A program made the translations under genes and the position numbers. The notes under the pieces were generated by a model. It worked only from the letters and a program-made list of their open reading frames with translations. It was not told where the DNA came from and searched no databases. Below, piece by piece: positions 51,554 to 60,583 of a DNA stretch of 64,000 nucleotides (position 1 is its first letter; the number at the start of each line of letters is the position of its first letter). The DNA comes from Sulfitobacter maritimus (GTDB lineage: Bacteria > Pseudomonadota > Alphaproteobacteria > Rhodobacterales > Rhodobacteraceae): assembly GCF_013346665.1 (NCBI RefSeq), contig NZ_JABVBB010000032.1, forward strand, positions 62,001 to 126,000, given 5' to 3'.

Positions 51554-53449
51554 ATGGATCGTCGTTTGGACATTCAAGGCCTACGTGGCATTGCCGTAAT
51601 TGCGGTGATCTTGTTCCACTTCGATATTCCGCCCATCTCAGGTGGCTTCATTGGGGTTGATATTTTCTTTGTGATCAGCGGTTACCTGATGACCGGGATC
51701 ATTTTAGGTCAAATACAAGACGGTAGATTCGCCTATAGGGATTTCTGCATTCGGCGCATCAAGCGGTTGTTTCCGGCGCTTTTTGCCACAGCTGTCGGAG
51801 TGTTCCTTGCCGGGCTTACTCTATTCGCAGCGTTTGATTTTGAGCGGCTTTCAGCGGTGAGCATCCTTGCCCCCTTGGGGCTTTCAAACTTCTATTTTTG
51901 GGCTGAAGCAGGATATTTTGACGCGGACGCCATTCGCAAGCCGTTGCTGCACACATGGTCTTTAGCTGTAGAGATCCAGTTTTACCTGATCTGGCCTGTC
52001 TTGATGGTGTTGGGGGCGCGCCTTGGCCGTCTGGGTCCCGTTCTTTTGATTGTCGCGGTTGCCATATTGTCGTGCTTTGCAAGTCTTTGGTTCATGGGTG
52101 TCTCCCCGGTATCGGCGTTCTTCCTGATGCCGCTGCGCGGGTATGAATTCTGCTTAGGGGGCATGGCCTTTCTGGGGCAACCCTATGTGCCCAGATCAGC
52201 TTTGCTCAAGCACAGCTTATACGCGCTAGCCTTGGCGGTGGTGGTGGTCTGCTTTGTTGCCTATAATAAGCTGACGCCTTTCCCTGGCGTTGCTGCCTTG
52301 CCCGTTGTGCTGGCAACAGGGGTATTGCTCTGGGTAGGTACCGCGTCTTTTCTGTCTAAGGCCGTTTCCAACCGGGTGCTCTGTGCCTTGGGCGATGTCA
52401 GTTATTCTGCATATCTGGTGCATTGGCCGATTGTTGTCTTTGGTTTTTACATTCTTCAACGCCCGCCTGAACCTGCGGAAACGGCAGGATTACTGGCACT
52501 GGTCGCTCTTGGGACCGCCGCGCTATTCTTCATCGTAGAACAACCTTTGCGACGCGGTACACATGTCTTTTTGACCGCATGGCGGGCTTCAATTGCGGTG
52601 GTTATGGTCGCCTTTGCTCTGCCTTTGCATGCCTGGGGCACCGGTGGGTGGCCCGGACGCGGGCCTGATGCACTCTATTCGTTGAATACACTGGACATGG
52701 AAGCTATGGAGAAATTCTTGTGGCCGTATTTCCTAAATTTACAACGCCAACAGGACTATGCGGATGATCCACAGAACATACGGCCTAACGTGTTGATAAT
52801 CGGAGACTCCCAAGCCGCCGATTACGTAAATGTTCTGGCCGCGCTGGATGCTGAAAAGACCGTTGACCTGATTACACGTTCTGTTTGGACCACTTGCAAC
52901 ATCCCATATCTGGCAGGGGGTATGTTGAAGACCTTCCTGGAGGAGGATAATCCTTATTCAATCAAAGACCCCAATTTGCTAACAAAGTGCCCCGAGATGA
53001 TGGATCTTGCCACGTCCGGCCCTGCATTTGAGAAGGCGGATGCGATTGTGTTGGCCTTTGCATGGCGTGATGTATCACTAGCGGTGATGTCTGCCTCGTT
53101 TCAACAGTTGGCCGCCCGCACCGATGCGCAGATTTACGCGGTCAGCAACAAGACGTTCAAGCGTAGCCCCGTGCAACTCGCAAACCAGTTGGGCACTACC
53201 CAAGGCTTGAGTGGTTATGCCTATAAGAATATCCGTTCGTGGACACCGCCAACCAATGCTGTGATCGCTGCAGAACCTGAAGTCGAGATGATTGATATTC
53301 TGTCTATGCTTTGCGCTCAAAATGCGTGTCATATGCTGAACGATAAGGGCCGCCCCTTGCTCTGGGACGAGACCCACTTCACACAATGGGGTGTAGAGTT
53401 TGTGGCCGACAAAGGCGGGCAGGCCGGATTGATGCCATTTGTGAAGTAA
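51554..53449 (+). CDS. OafA-type O-acyltransferase with SGNH domain
   Basis: A 631-aa acyltransferase for surface glycans. Residues 1-350 form a ten-helix acyltransferase-3 domain (DIQGLRGIAVIAVILFHF at the start, GGFIGVDIFFVISGYLMTG, and CIRRIKRLFPALF, the usual RxxR). Residues ~410-631 are a periplasmic SGNH hydrolase-like domain: NVLIIGDSQAADYV (GDSQ, the nucleophile block) and DETHFTQWG near the end (D-x-x-H). The fusion moves acyl groups, often acetyl, across the membrane onto O-antigen or exopolysaccharide. ATG 51554 is set close after GGAGCCC. It sits 397 bp beyond the DUF3131 gene on the same strand. Confidence 0.85.
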   Translation: MDRRLDIQGLRGIAVIAVILFHFDIPPISGGFIGVDIFFVISGYLMTGIILGQIQDGRFAYRDFCIRRIKRLFPALFATAVGVFLAGLTLFAAFDFERLSAVSILAPLGLSNFYFWAEAGYFDADAIRKPLLHTWSLAVEIQFYLIWPVLMVLGARLGRLGPVLLIVAVAILSCFASLWFMGVSPVSAFFLMPLRGYEFCLGGMAFLGQPYVPRSALLKHSLYALALAVVVVCFVAYNKLTPFPGVAALPVVLATGVLLWVGTASFLSKAVSNRVLCALGDVSYSAYLVHWPIVVFGFYILQRPPEPAETAGLLALVALGTAALFFIVEQPLRRGTHVFLTAWRASIAVVMVAFALPLHAWGTGGWPGRGPDALYSLNTLDMEAMEKFLWPYFLNLQRQQDYADDPQNIRPNVLIIGDSQAADYVNVLAALDAEKTVDLITRSVWTTCNIPYLAGGMLKTFLEEDNPYSIKDPNLLTKCPEMMDLATSGPAFEKADAIVLAFAWRDVSLAVMSASFQQLAARTDAQIYAVSNKTFKRSPVQLANQLGTTQGLSGYAYKNIRSWTPPTNAVIAAEPEVEMIDILSMLCAQNACHMLNDKGRPLLWDETHFTQWGVEFVADKGGQAGLMPFVK

Positions 53450-54164
53450 GGGTTCTATTCTTCTCATGTCCCGTGCATATCGGTGACGCCGCCTGTAATC
53501 CCCACCTCCACACCCGCCGGAAACGGAATCATCGCCAATCCACCACTACCCGAAACCGGGCAAGCTCTCCGGCATCAAATGTGGTTGGCGAGACGACGCA
53601 CTGTCCGTTCGGAAGGGCCGCCTCAACCCGACAGTCCGGAAGCAGTCTGGCCTTGATCGGATTAGCCTGCGATGTGAAAGGTTCCTTCGTCACTTGCCGT
53701 TACTATACTGCCGCCAAGTAGTCAGTAGTGACCCGGAAACACCATGCCGCCGCGCCATGGCTATCACTTGACGGTGGGCATTAAGCTTTCCTTCACATTG
53801 CACAGTTTGCACCATCGGGCCAATGCCGGCGACGACCAGTATCGGCGGCAGAAGTGACTTCGCCTTGAGGGGGGCTTATGTAGTCGGACGGACCATCGAA
53901 TCGAGGCTGAAGGCAATCGCCGGATGTTGGCGAGACACTCACTCTTTTGGCATTTGAAATTGAGCGCCCTCGAACGGGTCTTTGTCCGAAAGCACCCTCA
54001 TAACGAGAGCCAGATCATCTTGAAGTGCCATGGATCAACCTACAGGTGCGCACCGCCTTATTTATGCCTCGAAATCACCAAGCTTCCAGCCGCTCTAGCC
54101 GTATTCAGGCCATAGACGGAAAGTATCAATAGCTTCAGACGGTCATAACGAAAGGAATAGGCCA
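53450..54164. other. Intergenic, about 710 bp
   Basis: No supported gene. The minus-strand frame at 53078-53467 is the antisense of the acyltransferase end. A GC-rich first half may be a relic; nothing recognisable. Confidence 0.3.
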
Positions 54165-54356
54165 ATGAAGTTTGCTCTAAAACTAAAGCGGTTTGCCCGC
54201 GACGAAGACGGTGCGGTTACAGTTGATTGGGTTGTGCTGACAGCCGCAGTGGTCGGCCTGGCAGTTGCAGTATTTTCCTCCATCGACACCTCTGCTACAG
54301 CGTTGAAAGAACAAATCGTATCGGACCTCAATAGTGTGAAAAAAGATACTAAGTAG
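54165..54356 (+). CDS. Orphan Flp/Fap-type pilin
   Basis: A 63-aa type IVb (Flp) pilin-like protein. A short basic leader ends at DEDG, followed by AVTVDWVVLTAAVVGLAVAVF, the hydrophobic pilin helix. The prepilin peptidase site G|A is in place but residue +5 is aspartate rather than glutamate and +6 is tryptophan rather than tyrosine. AAAGGA precedes the ATG and a strong terminator follows, so it is a complete monocistronic gene. No tad/cpa genes lie in the window. It probably supplies a pilin to a Tad system elsewhere. Confidence 0.75.
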   Translation: MKFALKLKRFARDEDGAVTVDWVVLTAAVVGLAVAVFSSIDTSATALKEQIVSDLNSVKKDTK

Positions 54357-54439
54357 GTCTTGTACTACTCTCGTAAGGATCAGGGCATGTTTCTCTCATA
54401 CTAGGACGCAATTCCCTCCAAGGAGCGTCCCGTGCCCTG

Positions 54440-54473
54440 AAAGGCTACGCTATTCGGTTAGCGTAGCCTTTTT
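54440..54473 (+). terminator. Intrinsic terminator after the Flp pilin gene
   Basis: AAAGGCTACGCTA-TTCGGT-TAGCGTAGCCTTT followed by TT. A 13-bp stem 83 bases after the pilin stop. Confidence 0.85.
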
Positions 54474-54777
54474 ACGTTTAGTACGGGGTGTAGCAGAGCA
54501 GATCGCGAGCGGGATGGCCTCATGCTGGCGGCCTAAAGCGTTGTGGGGAGCTATCTGCGTAAGTATTCGGCGTGGTCAGCGGCATGGCACCGGTACATTT
54601 CGATGGGTTCTCGCAAGTTTTCGATGCCGAGTAGAGTGAATACAATGTTATTTTCGTTGTCGGGACTTTGAGGCCATCCTTAAATCCATGTGGTCTGGGC
54701 GCGATGGGGCCTCCGCTTTGGATCTTGCTCTACCTCCAAGAGGTTCTTCCAGCATCCACGAAGATCCTTGAAAGTTG
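54474..54777. other. Intergenic, about 300 bp
   Basis: No gene or repeat that I can support between the pilin terminator and the IclR gene end. Confidence 0.3.
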
Positions 54778-55554
54778 TCACTCAGCACGCAAGGGATCCA
54801 AGATGCTATTGGCAGTAGTTGTCAAAGCGGGAACAATTTTTGTGGCTATCTGGTCTGGCTGCCAATTGAGTCTCGAAACCGAACACTGGACCGCAGCTAC
54901 TGCGTATCCAGCTTGGTTGCGTATCGGGGCCGCAATACTGATTTCATTTACCATAGCTTGATCATAGGTAATCGAATATCCATCGCGGGCAGCCGAAGCG
55001 ACGTCTTCAGCGATCCGGGTACGATCCAGGATCGTGGCCGGAGTGGCTGCGCGTAAAGGCCAATCTTGCAGAGCGCTGTCACGAGCATCTTTCTCCCACG
55101 TAGCCAACATCGCTCGGCCAGACGCTGTCCCGAGCGCGGGCAGCTTACTTCCAGCAATAGTTGCAGGAAATCTGGACTTCGTCGTCGGCAGGCGAAATAC
55201 GTAAATAACATGAGCCTGCGTTAGGCGAGCCAGATTGACCGTTTCGCCTAATTCTCTCGACAAATCGATAAGTTTAGGCATTGCCAGAGCGACAAGGGGA
55301 TCAGACCAGTAATAGGCGTTTGCGAGCTCAAGCCAGGCGAGGGACGGTCTAAAGCGTCGGCTTAACTCATCCTTATACAAAAAGCCCTCAAGGTAGAGTG
55401 TGTTTGCCAATCGCTGGACAGAGTTCTTATCGAGACCAGTTTTACGGACAAGTTCACTAAGCGCCAATTCAGTTTCACTCGAATCGAACGCGCGCAAGAT
55501 CTTGAGGCCCTTAGCGAGAGACCCAACGAAGAGTGAGCTTGGGGGGTTGGGCAT
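54778..55554 (-). CDS. IclR-family regulator
   Basis: A 258-aa IclR-type transcription factor. The winged helix-turn-helix is at ~10-70 (LAKGLKILRAFDSSETELAL, LVRKTGLDKNSVQRLANTLYLEGFL), followed by the effector domain (~85-255) with GSKLPALGTASGRAML, the highly conserved block of the family, and GYSITYDQAMVNEISIAAPI. It is divergent from the solute-binding gene at 55771 with 216 bp between starts and probably controls that gene and the racemase-like enzyme. ATG 55554 is preferred over 55569 and 55560 because AGGA lies seven bases before it. Ligand unknown; small aromatic or amino-acid derivatives are typical. Confidence 0.82.
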   Translation of the reverse strand: MPNPPSSLFVGSLAKGLKILRAFDSSETELALSELVRKTGLDKNSVQRLANTLYLEGFLYKDELSRRFRPSLAWLELANAYYWSDPLVALAMPKLIDLSRELGETVNLARLTQAHVIYVFRLPTTKSRFPATIAGSKLPALGTASGRAMLATWEKDARDSALQDWPLRAATPATILDRTRIAEDVASAARDGYSITYDQAMVNEISIAAPIRNQAGYAVAAVQCSVSRLNWQPDQIATKIVPALTTTANSILDPLRAE

Positions 55555-55770
55555 GCGCATTCCTAACATTTACGAACCAAGCAGTCGAAAGACTGTTCTT
55601 GACAGAAAAGAACAAGCATGGTTGCTTAAAGTTAAATACATTGTATCGAAGTTTAATACGATCGACAAGGCATGAGATTGAGGCTCTGCAAATGGTGTTT
55701 GTCCGTTACCGCCAAATGAGCGCACCGCATCTTTGTCGATCTAAAGAGCTAAAACGAAGGAGTACAATAA

Positions 55771-57285
55771 ATGAATAAGCTGTCTTGCTTTCCCTTGACG
55801 TTAGCGATGTGCGCCGGCTTCACCCATATGGCCTATGCCGAAAAAGCTACGGACACTCTGAATGTCTCAATTGCTAAGTCTTTGGAAAGCCTAGACAGTT
55901 ACTACAGCAACTCTCGCGAAGGCATGGTCATGAGCCGCGCGATTTGGGACAATCTGTTGTACCGCGATCCAGTCACAAACGAGTATACAGGAAACCTTGC
56001 GACAGACTGGCGGTGGATCGATGAAAAAACACTAGAGATCGACCTCCGTGAGGGCGTTGTGTTCCACAATGGTGAGACATTCGACGCCGACGATGTCGTG
56101 TTTACGATCAATTACGTTACGAACCCTGAAAACGGTGTTTTGTCGCAAAGCAACGTGAACTGGATGGAGGGCGCGGAGAAACTTGATCAGTATACTGTAC
56201 GTATCAATCTAAACAAAACCTTCCCCGCGGCCCTTGAGTATCTTTCCGGCGCAGTCGCCATCTACCCAAATGAGTATTATTCACGAGTTGGCTCTGAGGG
56301 GATGAATGCCGAGCCCGTAGGAACCGGGCCATACCGAGTAAAAATGTCGGACCCAGGAAAAAGGTTTGTACTGGAGGCCTTCGAAGAACGCTTTGAAAGT
56401 CCAAAAAGAAACGCTCAGATCCAGACAATAGACGTTAGGGTGATACCTGATGTGAACGGCCAGCTTGCCGAGTTGTTTACAGGAAAACTCGATCTTGCGT
56501 GGCAGATCCCCACCGATATGGCAGAGCAGATGTCTGGTCGAGATGGGTTCGTGGTGAAAAATGAAAGCACTATGAGAGTAGCCTATCTTCCCATGGATGC
56601 AGCTGGGAGAACAGGTGCTGATAACCCGTTTACAAAGCTCAAGGTGCGCCAGGCCGTAAATCACGCCATCGACAGGCAAGCAATTGTGGATAATTTACTT
56701 AAGGGCGAATCCAAAGTCATTTGGACAGCCTGCTTCCCGAGCCAGTTCGGCTGCACAGAGGATGTAAAAACCTACCCCTACGACCCAGACAAAGCCAAGG
56801 AGCTGCTGGCCGAAGCGGGCTATCCGGACGGTTTTACTACAGACTTCTACGCTTATCGCGACCGTGAATATGCTGAAGCGATAACCAGTTATTTGAATGC
56901 TGTGGGTATCAAGACGAATTTCCGAATGCTGCAGTACTCCGCCCTTAGGGATTTGAATAGTTCGGGAGAGGTTCCGATCGGCTCGCTTACGTGGGGTTCG
57001 TCATCAATCAATGACGCCTCTGCGATGGTGAGCCATTTCTTCAAGCATGGAGGGCAAGATGATGCACGAGATGGTGCTGTTCTAGCCGCTTTGGAAGTCG
57101 CAGACAGTTCAACAGACCCCGCAGAACGCGAAAAGAATTATACAGAAGCGCTCAAGATTATTGCGGAGAAAGCCTACTGGGCTCCGCTATTCTCGTACAA
57201 TACGAACTATATCATGACAGAAGAAGTTTCATACACACCGACGCCTGACGAAGTCTTGCGCTTCAACGAGGTTAGCTGGAATTAA
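55771..57285 (+). CDS. ABC transporter substrate-binding protein, family 5
   Basis: A 504-aa periplasmic binding protein of the dipeptide/oligopeptide (DppA/OppA) class. A Sec signal occupies residues 1-23 (ending AYA). Family features include YYSNSREGMVMSRAIWDNLL, LRDGV-type LREGVVFHNGETFDADDVVFTINYV (near 95-120), and the hinge segment around KVRQAVNHAIDRQAIVDNLL. GAAGGAG precedes the ATG. Permease and ATPase genes are absent next to it: the next gene is an enzyme. It could feed an ABC system elsewhere. The neighbouring racemase suggests N-acyl-amino acids or dipeptides as ligands, which is inference. Confidence 0.85.
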   Translation: MNKLSCFPLTLAMCAGFTHMAYAEKATDTLNVSIAKSLESLDSYYSNSREGMVMSRAIWDNLLYRDPVTNEYTGNLATDWRWIDEKTLEIDLREGVVFHNGETFDADDVVFTINYVTNPENGVLSQSNVNWMEGAEKLDQYTVRINLNKTFPAALEYLSGAVAIYPNEYYSRVGSEGMNAEPVGTGPYRVKMSDPGKRFVLEAFEERFESPKRNAQIQTIDVRVIPDVNGQLAELFTGKLDLAWQIPTDMAEQMSGRDGFVVKNESTMRVAYLPMDAAGRTGADNPFTKLKVRQAVNHAIDRQAIVDNLLKGESKVIWTACFPSQFGCTEDVKTYPYDPDKAKELLAEAGYPDGFTTDFYAYRDREYAEAITSYLNAVGIKTNFRMLQYSALRDLNSSGEVPIGSLTWGSSSINDASAMVSHFFKHGGQDDARDGAVLAALEVADSSTDPAEREKNYTEALKIIAEKAYWAPLFSYNTNYIMTEEVSYTPTPDEVLRFNEVSWN

Positions 57286-57296
57286 TTCATCTTTGC

Positions 57297-57326
57297 GCCT
57301 TAAGGAGATACCTGTCTCCTTAAGGC
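57297..57326 (+). terminator. Hairpin after the solute-binding gene
   Basis: GCCTTAAGGAGA-TACCTG-TCTCCTTAAGGC: a perfect 12-bp stem 11 bases after the stop. It has no T-run. It may stabilise the mRNA 3' end, letting the binding protein outnumber the downstream product. Confidence 0.6.
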
Positions 57327-57444
57327 ATTAATATCACTGCATGACCAAGGTTTTCATGTTTGATCAACGGCCTGATACGCATGCGGCAATCTTATATGAT
57401 CCCTGATCAAGAAATAAGAAAATAAACCGACTATTGAGGTATCG

Positions 57445-58554
57445 ATGTCTTCTTCCCTTACTATAGATAGTGCAGAGATTCGACTGATTGAGCTACCACT
57501 GCTCAATCCGTTCACGATCTCAAGCGGAACAATGTATAATAAAGTTTTTCCGTTACTTACACTACGCAGTGGCCATCTCGAAGGCTACGGTGAAGGGGTC
57601 ATGGACCTTCTTCCGAATTATTTGGAAGACACTATCCCCGGCGCTTTAGATTTGGCTGAGAAAGCAATTCTTCCGAAAGCTATGGGAAAGAGCTTCGACA
57701 ATCCAGCAATGTTTGCGGAGATGCTAGAACCCTGGCGCGGGCATTGGATGACAAAAGCCATGTTCGAAACGGCTTTTTGGGATCTTTGGGCGAAATCCCT
57801 GCAGCTACCTTTGAGCACACTTCTAGGAGGGCTCAGGCGGTCTGTGCCAGTGGGAGTGTCTCTTGGGATTGATGAAATCAATGCGACTGTTGAAAAGGCG
57901 AAAGCGCATGTCGCTCAAGGGTATCAGCGTATCAAACTAAAAATTAAGCCGGGCCATGACTTGGGTCTCGTTCGTGCTGTAAGGAAAGCGCTACCCGATA
58001 CCCCCCTGACGGTTGACGCAAATACTGCCTATTCTCTCTCCGACATGAACCTGATGTATGCCCTTGATGAACTGAACTTAGACTACATCGAGCAGCCGCT
58101 CGCATATGATGATCTGCACGATCATGCCGCCCTACAAGCCAGATTGAGAACCGCTATCTGCCTAGATGAAAGCATCCGATCGGCAAAGGATGCACGGAAG
58201 GCCCTCGAAACAGACGCAGCGAGGGTTATCAACATCAAGGTAGGACGTGTTGGAGGCTTCAGTGAGGCCCTACGGATACATGATATTGCCGCTGCGTTTG
58301 ACGTACCGGTCTGGTGTGGCGGCATGTTAGAGGCGGGTGTGGGCCGCGCCCACAACATTCATTTGGCAAGCCTCCCAAATTTCTCTCTTCCTGGCGATAC
58401 TTCCAGCTCGAGCCGCTATTTCAAGACGGACATCGTTAACGAGCCGTTAGAAACTGAAAATGGCGTGATGCCCGTGCCGTCAGGCCCTGGAATTGGTGTG
58501 ACACTCAACCGAGAATTCCTGAGCGCTTCAACCTCTTGGTCTATAGAGCGCTGA
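57445..58554 (+). CDS. Enolase-superfamily enzyme, NSAR/OSBS-like
   Basis: A 369-aa member of the muconate-lactonising subgroup of the enolase superfamily, closest in style to N-succinylamino acid racemase/o-succinylbenzoate synthase. Catalytic residues are visible: K-x-K in RIKLKIKPG (about 165-167), metal ligands in VDANTAY (D191), YIEQPL (E216) and CLDES (D241), and the second lysine in INIKVGRVGG (about 265). It would abstract the alpha proton of an N-acyl-amino acid and either racemise or dehydrate it. No menaquinone genes are nearby, so racemase is likelier than OSBS. It follows the solute-binding gene by 159 bp on the same strand. Confidence 0.8.
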   Translation: MSSSLTIDSAEIRLIELPLLNPFTISSGTMYNKVFPLLTLRSGHLEGYGEGVMDLLPNYLEDTIPGALDLAEKAILPKAMGKSFDNPAMFAEMLEPWRGHWMTKAMFETAFWDLWAKSLQLPLSTLLGGLRRSVPVGVSLGIDEINATVEKAKAHVAQGYQRIKLKIKPGHDLGLVRAVRKALPDTPLTVDANTAYSLSDMNLMYALDELNLDYIEQPLAYDDLHDHAALQARLRTAICLDESIRSAKDARKALETDAARVINIKVGRVGGFSEALRIHDIAAAFDVPVWCGGMLEAGVGRAHNIHLASLPNFSLPGDTSSSSRYFKTDIVNEPLETENGVMPVPSGPGIGVTLNREFLSASTSWSIER

Positions 58555-58670
58555 CTGGAAGCTGCGCACGCAGCGCGGTGATATCTGATAGACCGTTTTT
58601 GGTCATGGTTGCTCTCCTCGGACAAAAGTCGCACACCAAACCTTAGCGGAAGAACAACCATGGCCGCCAA

Positions 58671-58760
58671 GCGACTTGCACGGGCCTCGCTTCGCTATGC
58701 GAAGGCTCCGCTCAGCCCGCGCTACCAGCGGGAGTTACACCAACTGTCGGGGCACTGCTC
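58671..58760. repeat. MITE-like repeat, copy 2
   Basis: Shares CTCGCTTCGCTATGCGAAGG and the following GGCACTGCTCA with the element at 51234-51329, in the same orientation, at roughly 80% identity by eye. The left CAGTGTCC end is missing. Confidence 0.6.
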
Positions 58761-58793
58761 AGACCACAGGTGTATCTGTCCAAACCTAACGCG

Positions 58794-58886
58794 TTACCGG
58801 CCAGCTCCCAAGGCTAACGCGAGCGCGAGGCAAAGGCAGGCCGCCACAGCCAGCACCAGCAAATAAGATCCAAAAAATGCGATCAT
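58794..58886 (-). CDS. Possible 30-aa single-helix membrane peptide
   Basis: MIAFFGSYLLVLAVAACLCL and an Ala/Leu tail ending GAGR. AGGTG lies 5-9 bases before the ATG. All residues after the first are hydrophobic, so it would be one transmembrane helix with a basic C-terminal end. It lies between the racemase and DUF4214 genes. It is too short to be certain. Confidence 0.35.
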   Translation of the reverse strand: MIAFFGSYLLVLAVAACLCLALALALGAGR

Positions 58887-59190
58887 GATCACACCTATCC
58901 TACAGCGCGCTCAAAGGCGCAGAACGTCTATGAGGCGCAATAGGACCAAAATACATCCCCAAGACATGTGGCACCAGATTTATGGCGAGGTCTCGCCCAA
59001 AGTGATTAACCGTTTATGCTCTCGTAGCCGGCGCCAAGCCTACCAGAAGGCCGCATTTGCAAGGATTTATCCGAAATTAGTGAACTTGTGCAGCAAGGGA
59101 GAACTTTTGCCCTCCTGCGCCTCACTACGCCACCTGAAGGCGAGCGGCGTCAAAGCGCTCCCGCAAAAGGATCGTCCACCACACCAATAA
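58885..59190 (+). CDS. Possible small basic protein
   Basis: A 101-aa frame (ATG alternatives 58930 and 58969) with a strongly basic composition and protein-like segments such as DMWHQIYGEVSPKVINRLCS and RQAYQKAAFARIYPKLVNL. No ribosome site and it overlaps the end of the DUF4214 gene on the other strand, so it is doubtful. Confidence 0.3.
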   Translation: MITPILQRAQRRRTSMRRNRTKIHPQDMWHQIYGEVSPKVINRLCSRSRRQAYQKAAFARIYPKLVNLCSKGELLPSCASLRHLKASGVKALPQKDRPPHQ

Positions 59191-60583
59191 GATTGAAGAT
59201 GAACTGTCCGCTATTATCTGCAGAAGCAGCATCAAAGTAACGATCAATGCTGTCCTTCGCCGCCTCTACGTTTGAGGTGGCTTGATCGCCAAAGATGTTC
59301 AGGATTTCTTGGGCGTCCGACACATCTGACATGCCTTTGATGGCGGAAAAGTAGACACCAAGATCCGCTTTGTGGGAAAGATAGGTAATGTCGCCTCCTT
59401 GCGCGCCTCCTATGATACTAAGCACGAAGGTTGCCGGGGACAGGGACCCGTTACTCAGATGAGTGGTCCAAAAGTTAAATCCGGCCTGATCAGGTGTACG
59501 GCCCAAGACATTTGCATAGACTGCACTTACAAAACCGGACGTATCGCCTGTATTGGGGTACAGCGCTTTGGCTTCTGCGGATTGGGAAAAGTGGCTCGCG
59601 ATGGTATGCATATCCATACCTTCCGCCAGTTTATCCGCCCAGAAGTATAGCCCCTCGGCATCGGCAGCACGTCCAAAGTAGGCGACATAGACTTTCGCCA
59701 AATCAGAAAACTTGGATGAGCTGAGCCGTGTCAGACTGGAGTAGTCTTCCAAGTCCATAAGGTGATCTGAAAACGCCAGCTGTTCTATGTCGATTAGGGT
59801 GTCTCGCCCTTCCGAGCCCTCCCGATCTGTGATGCGCGTCGCACTCTTACTGATCGTAAGAGTATAGCTCCCCCTGGCCCCCAAATAGGCGGCGGTATCA
59901 ATCCCAGCACGCCCATCGATGGTATCGTTGCTACCACCACCAAACAAGAAATCCGCTTCAGCGCTTCCCCTCAGCGTGTTTCGGCCCGAGAAATCCTGAC
60001 CTCGGCTGGGAGCAAGATCTCCTGCATATTTCGTCGTATCGATATCTGAATCCCACTCGGCCTTCCCCAATAGACCGCCGGCCGGAAGGTTGGTGAAATC
60101 GATCGTCAATGTTGTATAAAGGTCCCCCTGGGCAGGCCGCTCAACGAGATTCACCTCACCAGAGTACGTCGCTGTTACGCGGCCACCCATTTCTTCGAAA
60201 CCCGGTGCCAGTCTGAATGGAAACCCGACATGTGATGTAGGTGTGTTACCACCAGCTGAGCCTTCACTGGCCAATGAGATGTCAAACACCGAACTGGCCG
60301 GGGACAGGTCGATCTCAAGAGATGCCAACCGCTTGCTGGCTGACAATTCATGGACACCAAAACTATAGGATAGCGCCACACTCTTACCGGCCGCCCCACC
60401 TCTCGTCCATTGGTCGAGCGCACGCCAGATCAGCTCTTCTGAAGTACCATCCGCGAAAATGGCCGTAACTTCGGCCCCTGCCAAGTCAACGCCACGCGAT
60501 ACGGTATCTTCTCGAATACCAAAAACAGTTTCATGGGCGTCTCGCCGATTTGTCGCGATGTCAATTTTGGTTCGTGGGGGCAC
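59150..60583 (-). CDS. DUF4214 protein with RTX-like module
   Basis: A 477-aa protein with no Sec signal. Residues 215-285 resemble a peptidase M10 C-terminal/RTX Ca2+-binding module (LRGSAEADFLFGGGSNDTIDG, RAGIDTAAYLGARGSYTL, then DIEQLAFSDHLMDLED). Residues ~295-470 are DUF4214 repeats: KVYVAYFGRAADAEGLYFW and VSAVYANVLGRTPDQAGFNFW. RTX-linked DUF4214 proteins are typical substrates of type I secretion. No secretion genes adjoin it; the pairs at 16 and 24 kb are possible exporters. GTG 60583 is chosen because GGAG lies six bases before it. Confidence 0.75.
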   Translation of the reverse strand: MPPRTKIDIATNRRDAHETVFGIREDTVSRGVDLAGAEVTAIFADGTSEELIWRALDQWTRGGAAGKSVALSYSFGVHELSASKRLASLEIDLSPASSVFDISLASEGSAGGNTPTSHVGFPFRLAPGFEEMGGRVTATYSGEVNLVERPAQGDLYTTLTIDFTNLPAGGLLGKAEWDSDIDTTKYAGDLAPSRGQDFSGRNTLRGSAEADFLFGGGSNDTIDGRAGIDTAAYLGARGSYTLTISKSATRITDREGSEGRDTLIDIEQLAFSDHLMDLEDYSSLTRLSSSKFSDLAKVYVAYFGRAADAEGLYFWADKLAEGMDMHTIASHFSQSAEAKALYPNTGDTSGFVSAVYANVLGRTPDQAGFNFWTTHLSNGSLSPATFVLSIIGGAQGGDITYLSHKADLGVYFSAIKGMSDVSDAQEILNIFGDQATSNVEAAKDSIDRYFDAASADNSGQFIFNLIGVVDDPFAGAL

